Below, one piece after another: positions 6,153-13,709 of a stretch of 19,425 nt of DNA (position 1 is the first letter of the stretch; each line of letters begins with the position of its first letter). The stretch comes from an uncultured Dyadobacter sp. (lineage in GTDB: Bacteria > Bacteroidota > Bacteroidia > Cytophagales > Spirosomataceae): NCBI GenBank assembly GCA_937880795.1, contig CALGRQ010000306.1:1-19425 (forward strand). Reading direction: 5' to 3'. The position numbers and the translations under genes were made by a program. The notes under the pieces are model-generated. The model saw only the letters and a list, made by a program, of their open reading frames with translations, did not search any database and had not been told where the DNA came from.

Positions 6153-8432
6153 ATGAAAAAAATCTTTTACTTTCTATTCGTACTTATTTCTTACGCGGCA
6201 AGCTTTGCACAAACTACGACCTCCAATAATTTGGTACAGTATGTAAATCCGCTGATGGGCACTCAGTCTAAATTCAGCTTGTCATCGGGAAATACTTACC
6301 CGGCCATTGCCTTACCTTGGGGAATGAATTTCTGGATGCCCCAAACCGGAAAAATGGGAGATGGATGGAGCTATACCTACGACGCTGAAAAAATCAGAGG
6401 TTTTAAGCAAACACACCAACCCAGCCCGTGGATCAATGATTACGGACAGTTTTCTATACTACCAATTACCGGGAAACTGAATGTGGATGAAGAAAGCAGA
6501 GCCAGTTGGTTTTCACATAAGGCAGAAGAAGCCAAACCCCATTATTACAAGGTTTATCTGGCCGATTACGACATCACAACCGAAATTGCACCCACCGAAC
6601 GTGCTGCACAATTCCGTTTTACCTTTCCACAATCCGACAATTCTTATGTTCTTTTGGATGCTTTTGACAAAGGATCATACGTAAAGATCATTCCTGCTCA
6701 AAGAAAAATTATCGGCTATACCACCAAGAACAGCGGAGGTGTTCCTGCCAATTTTAAAAACTATTTCGTACTTATTTTCGATAAAGATTTCAGCTTTGCT
6801 CAAACATTCAGTGGTAAGCAATTAACCAAAGACACCCTCGAATTGAAGGCCAATCACGCCGGAGCTGTTATTGGATTTAAGACAAAACGAGGCGAACAAG
6901 TGGGGTTAAAGGTTTCTTCTTCCTTTATAAGTCCGGAACAAGCCGAGCTTAACCTAAAAAGAGAAGTGGGTAGCGACGATTTCGAAACGACGAAACAAAA
7001 GGGTTATAAGGCTTGGAACGACGAGTTGTCCAAAATTAAGGTTGAAGGGGATAACATGGATCAAATCCGTACTTTTTACTCCTGCCTATATCGCGTTTTG
7101 CTCTTTCCACGCAAATTTTTCGAGTTTGACGCAAAAAATCAGATCGTGCATTATAGCCCCTACAATGGAGAAGTTCGTCCGGGATATATGTTCACCGACA
7201 ATGGTTTTTGGGATACTTTCCGCGCCGTATTCCCTTTTTTCACGCTGATGTACCCCACTTTGAATTCACAGATCATGCAGGGATTGGCGAATGCCTATGA
7301 CGAAAGTGGCTTCCTGCCCGAATGGGCCAGTCCGGGTCACCGCGATTGTATGATCGGTTCCAATTCGGCCTCACTCATTGCCGATTCGTACGTCAAAGGG
7401 ATTCGCGGCTACGACATCAATAAGCTATATGAAGCTATTCTGAAAAATACCAAAACTGCCGGTCCGGTTACCTCCGTTGGACGCTTTGGACATGAATATT
7501 ATAACGAACTGGGTTATGTTCCTTATGATGTAAAGGTGAATGAAAATGCTGCACGTACGCTGGAATATGCATATGCCGATTTTTGTATTGCCCAGCTTGC
7601 CAAAGAGCTAAAAAAGCCTCAGACAGAAGTGGATTTATTCTTAAAACGAAGTCAGAACTACCGCAATTTGTTTGACCCGGAAACAAAATGGATGCGCGGG
7701 AAAAATAAGGACGGCAAATTCCAGTCGCCGTTCAATCCGTTCAAATGGGGCGATGCGTTTACCGAAGGAAACAGCATCCATTACACATGGTCCGTATTTC
7801 AGGATGTAAAAGGATTAATCGGTTTGGTTGGAGGTCGTGACGCCTTTGTACAAAAACTAGACACCGTATTTACTTTGCCCCCTATTTTCGACGACAGTTA
7901 TTATGGTTTCCCTATTCACGAAATTCGTGAAATGCAGATTATGAATATGGGGAATTATGCACATGGAAATCAACCCATACAGCATATGCTATATTTATAC
8001 AATTATGCCGGAGCTCCTTCAAAAACACAATATTGGTCGAGAGAGGTAATGAACAAACTTTACCAGGCCGCACCAGATGGCTATTGCGGAGATGAAGACA
8101 ATGGGCAAACCTCTGCCTGGTATGTATTTTCGGCGCTCGGCTTTTATCCGGTTACACCGGGAACCACACAATATGTAATTGGTTCACCATTATTTAAAAA
8201 GGCAACGATTACCCTGGAAAACGGGAAAAAATTCACGGTACAGGCACCTGCGGCTTCAACAGAAAATAAGTATATACAAGCCGCAACATTGAATGGCAAA
8301 CCGTATTCTCAAACTTATCTTGAACACGGAGATATTTTAAAGGGTGGCAATATTCAGTTTAATCTAACCAAACAGCCATCCAAAACCTGGGGCGTTAAAC
8401 CTGAAAATGCACCATTTTCACTGACAAAATAG
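6153..8432 (+). CDS. Secreted glycoside hydrolase family 92 alpha-mannosidase
   Basis: Exo-acting, Ca2+-dependent, inverting alpha-mannosidase family, typically trimming alpha-1,2-, 1,3- or 1,6-mannose from N-glycans or yeast mannan. 759 residues from ATG 6153 (an in-frame TTG at 6144 is ignored because the ATG begins a clean signal peptide, MKKIFYFLFVLISYAASFA, cleaved before QTT). N-terminal beta domain: VQYVNPLMGT, GNTYPAIALPWGMNFWMPQT. Catalytic barrel: EWASPGHRDCMIGSNS, TEGNSIHYTW with E538 as the likely acid, HEIREMQ, and GYCGDEDNGQTSAWYVFSALGFYPV with D647/D649 where the general base region lies in known GH92 enzymes. No SusC/SusD pair or regulator sits nearby, so it is not in a classical polysaccharide utilisation locus within this window. 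No lipobox, so probably periplasmic or exported. Confidence 0.95.
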   Translation: MKKIFYFLFVLISYAASFAQTTTSNNLVQYVNPLMGTQSKFSLSSGNTYPAIALPWGMNFWMPQTGKMGDGWSYTYDAEKIRGFKQTHQPSPWINDYGQFSILPITGKLNVDEESRASWFSHKAEEAKPHYYKVYLADYDITTEIAPTERAAQFRFTFPQSDNSYVLLDAFDKGSYVKIIPAQRKIIGYTTKNSGGVPANFKNYFVLIFDKDFSFAQTFSGKQLTKDTLELKANHAGAVIGFKTKRGEQVGLKVSSSFISPEQAELNLKREVGSDDFETTKQKGYKAWNDELSKIKVEGDNMDQIRTFYSCLYRVLLFPRKFFEFDAKNQIVHYSPYNGEVRPGYMFTDNGFWDTFRAVFPFFTLMYPTLNSQIMQGLANAYDESGFLPEWASPGHRDCMIGSNSASLIADSYVKGIRGYDINKLYEAILKNTKTAGPVTSVGRFGHEYYNELGYVPYDVKVNENAARTLEYAYADFCIAQLAKELKKPQTEVDLFLKRSQNYRNLFDPETKWMRGKNKDGKFQSPFNPFKWGDAFTEGNSIHYTWSVFQDVKGLIGLVGGRDAFVQKLDTVFTLPPIFDDSYYGFPIHEIREMQIMNMGNYAHGNQPIQHMLYLYNYAGAPSKTQYWSREVMNKLYQAAPDGYCGDEDNGQTSAWYVFSALGFYPVTPGTTQYVIGSPLFKKATITLENGKKFTVQAPAASTENKYIQAATLNGKPYSQTYLEHGDILKGGNIQFNLTKQPSKTWGVKPENAPFSLTK

Positions 8433-8466
8433 TGTTTAACAATGTTGGAATCATGATGTACAATGC

Positions 8467-8486
8467 AAAAATGCTTCGCCATTTTT
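8467..8486 (+). terminator. Weak hairpin after the GH92 gene
   Basis: AAAAATG (8467-8473) is the exact reverse complement of CATTTTT (8480-8486) around a CTTCGC loop, 34 bases after the GH92 stop. The T5 forms the 3' arm. It is short and AT-rich, so its strength as a terminator is uncertain. Confidence 0.35.
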
Positions 8487-8520
8487 CTAACAAATAAAGC
8501 TTGATCAGGTTTCAGGCACG

Positions 8521-8558
8521 ACTATTACTGTATTGGCTTCTATTAATACAGTAATAGT
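8521..8558. repeat. Perfect 14-bp inverted repeat downstream of GH92
   Basis: ACTATTACTGTATT (8521-8534) is exactly complementary to AATACAGTAATAGT (8545-8558) with a 10-base spacer. It can form a 14-bp stem in RNA from either strand. The 3' flank TCATTGATTTT is only moderately T-rich. It may terminate or stabilise the GH92 transcript, or be a regulator site. Confidence 0.6.
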
Positions 8559-8582
8559 TCATTGATTTTAATATACCGCCAA

Positions 8583-8684
8583 CACATTAAAAAAGGCCTC
8601 GAAGAGGTTTAATGTGAATAGCCACGGATGCAATCCGGGGGTTAGTCAATACATACCGCACGTTCCAACCCGGAAGGGGTTGAA
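8583..8684. repeat. REP-like mosaic of short hairpins in the 8433-8806 intergenic stretch
   Basis: Three imperfect dyads lie in 102 bases. The first has CACATTAAA (8583-8591) and TTTAATGTG (8608-8616) around an inner CCTC-GAA-GAGG. The second is CGGAT-GCA-ATCCG (8625-8637). The third is CAACCC (8666-8671) with GGGTTG (8677-8682). The segments GAAGAGGTTTAATGT and GAAGGGGTTGAACATT are diverged direct repeats of one motif. This layout resembles the REP/BIME-like intergenic repeats of Bacteroidota, often with a CAACCC..GGGTTGAA core, as I recall them. No coding frame of note is present. The remaining bases up to 8806 show no clear promoter. Confidence 0.5.
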
Positions 8685-8806
8685 CATTAGCATAGTGATT
8701 CAGCCGGTTTCAATATGAACATTATGGATTCTATTGACACCATTTTTTAAACTAAAATATTAACCCAGCGAACGGCTGATTGCCGATAGCTAATAACTAC
8801 ATTAAT

Positions 8807-9820
8807 ATGATTTACAGAAAAATTGCCAACGCTAATACCCCTGAACATCTGGATTTAAATTTATCAGTAATCACATTCGGCGCTTGGGCTACCGGTGGCT
8901 GGATGTGGGGAGGTACAGAAAGAAAAGAATCTGTGAAAGCCATACAGGCGTCCTACGATGCAGGTGTAACTTCAATTGATACTGCACCTGTTTACGGAAT
9001 GGGGCTCAGTGAAGAAATTGTTAGTGAGGCGATTAAAGGTATCCCGCGCGACAAAGTTCAGATCCTGACCAAATACGGCATGCGTTGGGACTTGGCCAAA
9101 GGCGACCTTGCCATGCACAGCAAGGACAATGAGGGCAACGAAATTGATATATACAAATTCGCTGCGAAGCAAAGTATCATTCAGGAATGCGAAGACAGCC
9201 TGAGACGGCTCGGCACCGATTATATTGATCTATACCAGATACACTGGCACGACAAGACTACACCGATCGAGGAAACGATGGAAGCCGTATCACAATTGAT
9301 CAAAGAAGGAAAAGTCCGCTATGCAGGGGTTTGTAACTACGATGCCAATCTGATGCGTGAAGCTTCTCAATATATTCAACTGGCTTCTGACCAAGTTCCG
9401 TTCAGTATGGTGAGGCGTGATATTGAAAAGGAACTGGTACCCTATTGCATTGAACACGATAAAGCAATTTTGGCATATAGCCCATTACAACGCGGATTGC
9501 TGACCGGTAAAATGAACCCTGGTCATGCATTTGCAAAAGACGATAACCGATCGGCTCTGCACTATTTCTCCGATGAAAACTTAAAAAGGGTCAATTCATT
9601 TCTGGATCAATTGAAACCATTGGCTGATGAAAAAAATGCGACCATTTCCCAACTTGTTCTCCGCTGGACGGTGGAACAGCCCGGCATCACCATTGCGTTG
9701 GTAGGTGCCCGCGATGCCCAACAAGCATTACAAAATGCGGCTGCAATGGATTTTGATCTAACAACTGACGAAATCAATTGGATCAACGGACATTTAAACG
9801 AACTGACCTTGATTCAGTAA
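8807..9820 (+). CDS. Aldo/keto reductase
   Basis: NADPH-dependent oxidoreductase with a (beta/alpha)8 barrel, reducing aldehydes or ketones, possibly sugars. 337 residues from ATG 8807; an in-frame TTG at 8780 would add nine residues of no family resemblance. The catalytic tetrad is visible: D58 and Y63 in DTAPVYGMG, K89 in ILTKYG, H146 in YQIHWHD. LAYSPLQRGLLTGKM and the C-terminal VGARDAQQALQNAAA are the usual cofactor-binding segments. It has no signal peptide, so is cytoplasmic. It is followed after 88 bases by the aldose dehydrogenase gene, which appears to have its own promoter. True substrate unknown; the sugar-oxidising neighbours make a sugar or sugar-derived aldehyde plausible. Confidence 0.93.
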   Translation: MIYRKIANANTPEHLDLNLSVITFGAWATGGWMWGGTERKESVKAIQASYDAGVTSIDTAPVYGMGLSEEIVSEAIKGIPRDKVQILTKYGMRWDLAKGDLAMHSKDNEGNEIDIYKFAAKQSIIQECEDSLRRLGTDYIDLYQIHWHDKTTPIEETMEAVSQLIKEGKVRYAGVCNYDANLMREASQYIQLASDQVPFSMVRRDIEKELVPYCIEHDKAILAYSPLQRGLLTGKMNPGHAFAKDDNRSALHYFSDENLKRVNSFLDQLKPLADEKNATISQLVLRWTVEQPGITIALVGARDAQQALQNAAAMDFDLTTDEINWINGHLNELTLIQ

Positions 9821-9848
9821 ACGGGTAGTCTGGCTACTTTTCTTTTTT

Positions 9849-9856
9849 TATCTTTG
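9849..9856 (+). promoter_or_regulatory. Bacteroidota-type -7 element before the aldose dehydrogenase
   Basis: TATCTTTG matches TAnnTTTG exactly and lies 52 bases before ATG 9909. A clear TTG -33 box at 17-23 bases spacing is not seen. It would let the dehydrogenase and perhaps the cytochrome gene be expressed apart from the aldo/keto reductase. Confidence 0.5.
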
Positions 9857-9908
9857 ACATCAGATTTAACAATCTAACACCAAATTTTTAATACTCATCT
9901 TGAATCTC

Positions 9909-11087
9909 ATGACCAAGAACACCTCATTTTTCAAAAAAACGCTTCCTGTTGCACTAGGCGGATTGATGCTTACAGCCTCTGTTGGGCTTATGAGCAATAG
10001 TGGCATCGCTATTGATAAAAAGGCCCCAAACACGATCACGAATGCTGATCTGAAAGTGGATACCATAGCCACCGGATTGAAATTACCCTGGGCTACTGCT
10101 TTTTTACCAAGTGGTGATCTATTGGTTACGGAGCGTGCAGGCAAATTACGTCTGGTAAAGAATGGGGTTCTTGACCAGAAAGAAATTGCTGGTGTACCCG
10201 AAGTTTGGTATAAAGGCCAAGGAGGTTTACTGGATATACAATTACATCCCGACTACGCTAAAAATGGCTGGATATATATTAGTTATTCTTCCCCCAAAGC
10301 AGAGGGTGAAGAGGGTGAAGAAGGTGGAGCAAATACGGCGCTAATCCGCGCAAAATTGAAAGATCATGCGTTGGTTGAAATAGAAAATCTTTATAAAGCG
10401 CTCCCTAACGTTAAAGGGAATGTACACTACGGAGGCCGGATTGTTTTTGATAAAAAGGGCTATGTTTTTCTTTCATTAGGAGAAAGAGGCCAAAAGGAGA
10501 AAGCGCAGGATCTTAGCAAAGGACAAGGTAAAGTAGTTCGCTTGCATGAAGACGGAAAGATTCCTACTGATAATCCATTTGTTAAGACTGAGGGTGCCCG
10601 TCCGGAAATTTGGAGCTACGGTCACCGTAATCCACAAGGTTTGGTGATTCATCCTAAAACAGGTGTAATCTGGGAACACGAGCATGGTCCACAGGGTGGC
10701 GACGAGTTGAATATCGTTGTAAAAGGCAAAAACTACGGTTGGCCTGTTATCACATTCGGTATAGACTATGACAATAGCATTATCTCCAAGGACACCGCCA
10801 AGGTAGGAATGGAACAACCTGTTACTTATTGGAAGCCATCCATCGCTCCTTGCGGCATGACCTTCGTTTCGAGCCCTAATTTTAAAGAATGGAATGGCGA
10901 CTTAATTGTTGGTTCTCTAAAATTCATGCAACTGCAACATCTTGTCGTTAAAGGAAACAAAGTTGTGAAACGTGAAGTGCTTCTAGAAGGACTTGGTCGG
11001 GTGAGAGACGTTCGCCAGGGACCGGATGGCAATATATATGCCGTGCTGGAAAACTCTGGTAAGGTGGTTAAAATTAGTAGAAAATAG
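9909..11087 (+). CDS. PQQ-dependent soluble aldose sugar dehydrogenase (YliI/Asd-like)
   Basis: Six-bladed beta-propeller quinoprotein that oxidises aldoses at C1 to lactones in the periplasm with pyrroloquinoline quinone. 392 residues from ATG 9909 (TTG 9900 ignored), with a basic N-terminus and hydrophobic signal segment about residues 10-28. Family signatures: LPWATAFLPSGDLLVTER, GQGGLLDIQLHPDY, HYGGRIVFDKKGYVFLSLGERG with H173 as the probable catalytic base, EIWSYGHRNPQGL, HEHGPQGGDELN, GKNYGWP, RVRDVRQGPDGNIYAV. These follow E. coli YliI closely. An acidic loop EGEEGEEGG is encoded by near-identical 9-base units at 10302-10328. No PQQ synthesis genes are visible, so cofactor may be made elsewhere or scavenged. 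A small cytochrome c gene follows after 123 bases, a likely electron acceptor. Confidence 0.93.
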   Translation: MTKNTSFFKKTLPVALGGLMLTASVGLMSNSGIAIDKKAPNTITNADLKVDTIATGLKLPWATAFLPSGDLLVTERAGKLRLVKNGVLDQKEIAGVPEVWYKGQGGLLDIQLHPDYAKNGWIYISYSSPKAEGEEGEEGGANTALIRAKLKDHALVEIENLYKALPNVKGNVHYGGRIVFDKKGYVFLSLGERGQKEKAQDLSKGQGKVVRLHEDGKIPTDNPFVKTEGARPEIWSYGHRNPQGLVIHPKTGVIWEHEHGPQGGDELNIVVKGKNYGWPVITFGIDYDNSIISKDTAKVGMEQPVTYWKPSIAPCGMTFVSSPNFKEWNGDLIVGSLKFMQLQHLVVKGNKVVKREVLLEGLGRVRDVRQGPDGNIYAVLENSGKVVKISRK

Positions 11088-11136
11088 GAAGATAGAAGTT
11101 ACAGGAAGATAGAGTAGTTAAGAAGATGGGCGGTGA
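11086..11136 (+). repeat. Decaying 17-bp tandem repeat, about three units
   Basis: AGGAAGATAGA occurs at 11086 and again at 11103, and a degenerate copy AAGAAGATGGG starts at 11120, giving a regular 17-base period. The first unit overlaps the dehydrogenase stop codon (TAG 11085-11087). It looks like slippage-generated sequence in the gap before the cytochrome gene; no function is evident. Confidence 0.6.
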
Positions 11137-11210
11137 AATAACCGTCATAATTCATATGCTGCGCTTATGGCATACCTACTACTTTTTTTCTTCTCCATAT
11201 TTTAGTAAAA

Positions 11211-11612
11211 ATGAAATTAGCAATTACTCTCCTATCCTCAGCACTTTTTGCCTCATCTGTTCTTCCAAATTCGAACGATGAACTGGCGAAAAGTATTGAA
11301 CGAGGGAAAATGGTATACGCCGAAAATTGTATCAGCTGCCATATGGGTACGGGCGAAGGAGCTCCGGCTGCCATTCCCCCATTGGCAAAATCCGACTATC
11401 TATTAAAAAGTCCTGAAAAAGCGATGTATGCCATCAAATTTGGACTGATGGGACAGATTACTGTAAATGGTATCAAATATGATAACATGATGCCTGCACC
11501 TGGTCTGGAGAATGATGAGATTGCGGATGTCATGAACTATATCCGAAATTCCTGGGGTAATAAATCCGACTCGTTGGTAACGCCTAAAATGATAGAATTG
11601 ATTAAGGAATAG
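11211..11612 (+). CDS. Small exported class I-like cytochrome c
   Basis: 133 residues with a signal peptide (about 1-18, MKLAITLLSSALFASSVL), so periplasmic. One heme attachment site CISCH (C40, C43, H44) and a probable axial methionine in NMMPAPGL (M93 or M94). IADVMNYIRNSW is the usual C-terminal helix of monoheme cytochromes c. It lies downstream of the PQQ dehydrogenase on the same strand and could accept its electrons and pass them to the respiratory chain. This kind of pairing is common for quinoprotein dehydrogenases, but the direct partnership is inferred. A strong terminator follows. Confidence 0.93.
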   Translation: MKLAITLLSSALFASSVLPNSNDELAKSIERGKMVYAENCISCHMGTGEGAPAAIPPLAKSDYLLKSPEKAMYAIKFGLMGQITVNGIKYDNMMPAPGLENDEIADVMNYIRNSWGNKSDSLVTPKMIELIKE

Positions 11613-11639
11613 CAATAGAATATCAGCCCAAAAATAGCC

Positions 11640-11677
11640 AGAGCAGATCGTCTTAAAGATGGTCTGCTCTTTTTTTT
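11640..11677 (+). terminator. Strong rho-independent terminator after cytochrome c
   Basis: AGAGCAGA (11640-11647) pairs with TCTGCTCT (11663-11670), and the inner bases extend the stem to about 15 pairs with two G-U wobbles. It is followed by a T run through 11677. On the minus strand the hairpin is followed after a few bases by TATTTTTGGG, so it may also stop the convergent gluconokinase transcript. Confidence 0.88.
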
Positions 11678-11797
11678 CTCGTCAACGACCCTACTAGTTT
11701 TGAAAAACCCAATGTTGCACGTTCAAAACCTATACATACAGCACTACCAAATCTATACGTATTAATATAAGGGCTCTCTGCAAAAGTGTATACTCTT

Positions 11798-13258
11798 TCA
11801 AGTCGTCTGGGCAAGCATCAGTCTAGCCCCTTTGACAAATTTCTGAACAAGGATTTTATATTGTTCATGCACATCCATGTGCGGGATAAATTCTTTACCA
11901 ACCAAGGTAAAAGCCTGCATGTCCGAATAGTCGTCATATATACCTAATGCTTTGAGGCCCATCATTGCAGCACCAGCTGCTCCGGTTTCGACGGTCTCGT
12001 TCAGTACGACTTTCTTGCCAAAAATTTCGGAGAGCATTTGTACCCATGCATCGCTTTTTGCAAACCCTCCACTGGCATATATGGTATCGGTGTTCTGCAT
12101 TTGAAGTAAGATTTGCCCAATGGTAATCAGATTTAACAGAATGCCCTCCATTACCGCACGCGAAAAATGAGCTTTGGTATGTCGAATGTCCAGCCCCGAA
12201 AATCCTCCTCTCACTTCCGAATTCCATAAGGGCGCCCGTTCGCCCAGTAAATAGGGATAAAAAAGTAAACCCTCCGATCCAGGTTCAATTGTTGTAGCAA
12301 GCTGAAACACCTTTTCATAGGCTTCATCCTTGAAAAAGGTATCCATCAACCATTCAAATATAACCGCTCCATTGTTGGAAGGCCCCCCGATGATGAATAT
12401 TTTTTCATCCAAAATATAACAGAAAGTCTGCATCAACGGATCCGTATAGGCCGTTTCTGAACATATTCTCACCGCAGCACTGGTTCCAATGGTTACAGCC
12501 ATGGAGCCCTTTCTAACAGCCCCACTACCCAGGTTTGCCAGGCAGCCATCGCTGGCCCCCATAATTAGCGGCGTATTTTCAGGCAGACCGGCCGCATTGC
12601 CTCCCGGCAATTTTTCTATATGATAAGGAGATACGGCAGCAGATAACTTGTCCGCCTTGATCCCTAACTTTTTTAGGGTATACGCATCCCATACTCTTTC
12701 TCGGATATTAAACATTCCCGTCGCCGAAGCAATGGAATAATCTACCAGGTATTTTCCTGTCAGTTTATAAACGATATACTCCTTTATACCAACGAACTTA
12801 GCAGTATCCTGATAAATTTGAGGCGCATTTTCCCCCAACCAAAGCAGTTTGCAAACGGGGGTCATGGCATGTATAGGCGTACCGTTGTTGTTGTAAATTC
12901 TCTTACCAACTCTGGAAGCTTTCAGCTTTTTCGCGATATCCGAACTTCGGTTATCCGCCCAAATGATCAGGTTCGTTAATTTATCACCGTTTCCATTCAG
13001 AGCAATTACGCCATGCATGGCCGCACTAAAACTGACGCCTAACAAAGCGCCATACTTTTCACATGCTTGTAATACCAACTGTAATGTCTTGCAAGAAGCT
13101 CTAAAAATCTCTTCCGGATCCTGCTCACTCCAGTCTGCATGTGGATGGGACATGTCATATCCTTCACTATGCGTTGCCAGGATTTTGCCCGATACGGAGT
13201 CAAATGCTACGGACTTTACGTTTGTTGTGCCTATGTCACAACCAATGATATACGACAT
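11798..13258 (-). CDS. gntK: Gluconokinase, FGGY family
   Basis: Phosphorylates D-gluconate to 6-phosphogluconate in the cytoplasm, feeding the pentose phosphate or Entner-Doudoroff route. 486 residues, typical for FGGY kinases (not the short P-loop GntK of E. coli). N-terminal phosphate loop CDIGTTNVK (7-15); FSAAMHGVIALN; WADNRS; the segment GTPIHAMTPVCKLLWL (126-141); SIASATGMFNI; the catalytic base D237 in IMGASDG; TIGTSAAVR; a second FGGY signature GGFAKSDAWVQMLSEIFGKKV; and an ATP-binding ETGAAGAAMMG. These follow B. subtilis GntK more closely than xylulokinase as I recall them. It is convergent with the aldose dehydrogenase/cytochrome c genes. A -7 match lies at 13327-13334. The 120 bases beyond its stop contain a short 8-bp dyad (11697-11729). 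No gluconate transporter is seen. Confidence 0.9.
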   Translation of the reverse strand: MSYIIGCDIGTTNVKSVAFDSVSGKILATHSEGYDMSHPHADWSEQDPEEIFRASCKTLQLVLQACEKYGALLGVSFSAAMHGVIALNGNGDKLTNLIIWADNRSSDIAKKLKASRVGKRIYNNNGTPIHAMTPVCKLLWLGENAPQIYQDTAKFVGIKEYIVYKLTGKYLVDYSIASATGMFNIRERVWDAYTLKKLGIKADKLSAAVSPYHIEKLPGGNAAGLPENTPLIMGASDGCLANLGSGAVRKGSMAVTIGTSAAVRICSETAYTDPLMQTFCYILDEKIFIIGGPSNNGAVIFEWLMDTFFKDEAYEKVFQLATTIEPGSEGLLFYPYLLGERAPLWNSEVRGGFSGLDIRHTKAHFSRAVMEGILLNLITIGQILLQMQNTDTIYASGGFAKSDAWVQMLSEIFGKKVVLNETVETGAAGAAMMGLKALGIYDDYSDMQAFTLVGKEFIPHMDVHEQYKILVQKFVKGARLMLAQTT

Positions 13259-13326
13259 TTATGGTACTTTTAATGATAGAGAATCGATGTAGTTACCTTA
13301 CTGCTATATACTGTGCCTACCTAAAA

Positions 13327-13334
13327 CAAATGTA
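13327..13334 (-). promoter_or_regulatory. Bacteroidota-type -7 element for gluconokinase
   Basis: On the minus strand this reads TACATTTG, an exact TAnnTTTG match, 68 bases before the gluconokinase ATG. TTTTTG on the minus strand (13359-13364) lies 24 bases further upstream and could serve as a slightly long-spaced -33 box. Confidence 0.5.
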
Positions 13335-13428
13335 ATGATTCATCGTCAACGCTTGATACAAAAACAAAATTCAGCCCGTTAGCCGCACAAATTATTCATT
13401 TCACTGGTAAAAACTGCCTGTTATTTAT

Positions 13429-13436
13429 TAGTTTTG
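13429..13436 (+). promoter_or_regulatory. Bacteroidota-type -7 element for the 69-residue membrane protein
   Basis: TAGTTTTG matches TAnnTTTG exactly, 35 bases before ATG 13472. No proper TTG -33 box is present; TGG at 13405-13407 has the right spacing (21 bases). Confidence 0.5.
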
Positions 13437-13471
13437 CTTCATCATTTTACGATTCAAACTTAAGAATAACC

Positions 13472-13681
13472 ATGTCTGATATTAATCATACAGCGCACGC
13501 TCAAACCGAGGAAGCTCCTAAGAGACTTTCTAGTGCCACTTATGTTATTGCATTTATCGTGTTATTTGTGATACTTGCTGTTTTTGCTGATCTATTTGTT
13601 TTCATACTTGGTACAATTGGTTTGATTGTAACTTTTGCAGCACTTTACAAAGAAACGATCTCCCACGACGCACACCACTAA
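13472..13681 (+). CDS. Small hypothetical membrane protein (69 aa)
   Basis: Not recognised. A polar N-terminus (MSDINHTAHAQTEEAPKR) is followed by about 38 hydrophobic residues interrupted by one aspartate (D40), best read as two short membrane helices (about 22-38 and 41-58) in a hairpin. The tail KETISHDAHH is His-rich. Support for a real gene: ATG start, an exact -7 promoter match 35 bases upstream, no larger overlapping ORF, and a coherent membrane topology. It is transcribed divergently from gluconokinase and convergently with the metallophosphatase. Possible roles such as a respiratory or transporter accessory peptide are only guesses. Confidence 0.7.
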   Translation: MSDINHTAHAQTEEAPKRLSSATYVIAFIVLFVILAVFADLFVFILGTIGLIVTFAALYKETISHDAHH

Positions 13682-13709
13682 TTGCGGTACTGCTACGTAT
13701 TGATATAAC

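Noticed and set aside
8583..8684. CRISPR array or tRNA-like structure
   Set aside because: The hairpins differ in sequence, have no regular repeat-spacer spacing, and there is no cloverleaf or cas gene.
11697..11729. 8-bp dyad GTTTTGAA/TTCAAAAC downstream of gluconokinase
   Set aside because: It is short and AT-rich with a 17-base loop and no flanking U-tract; the hairpin at 11640-11677 is a better terminator for both strands.
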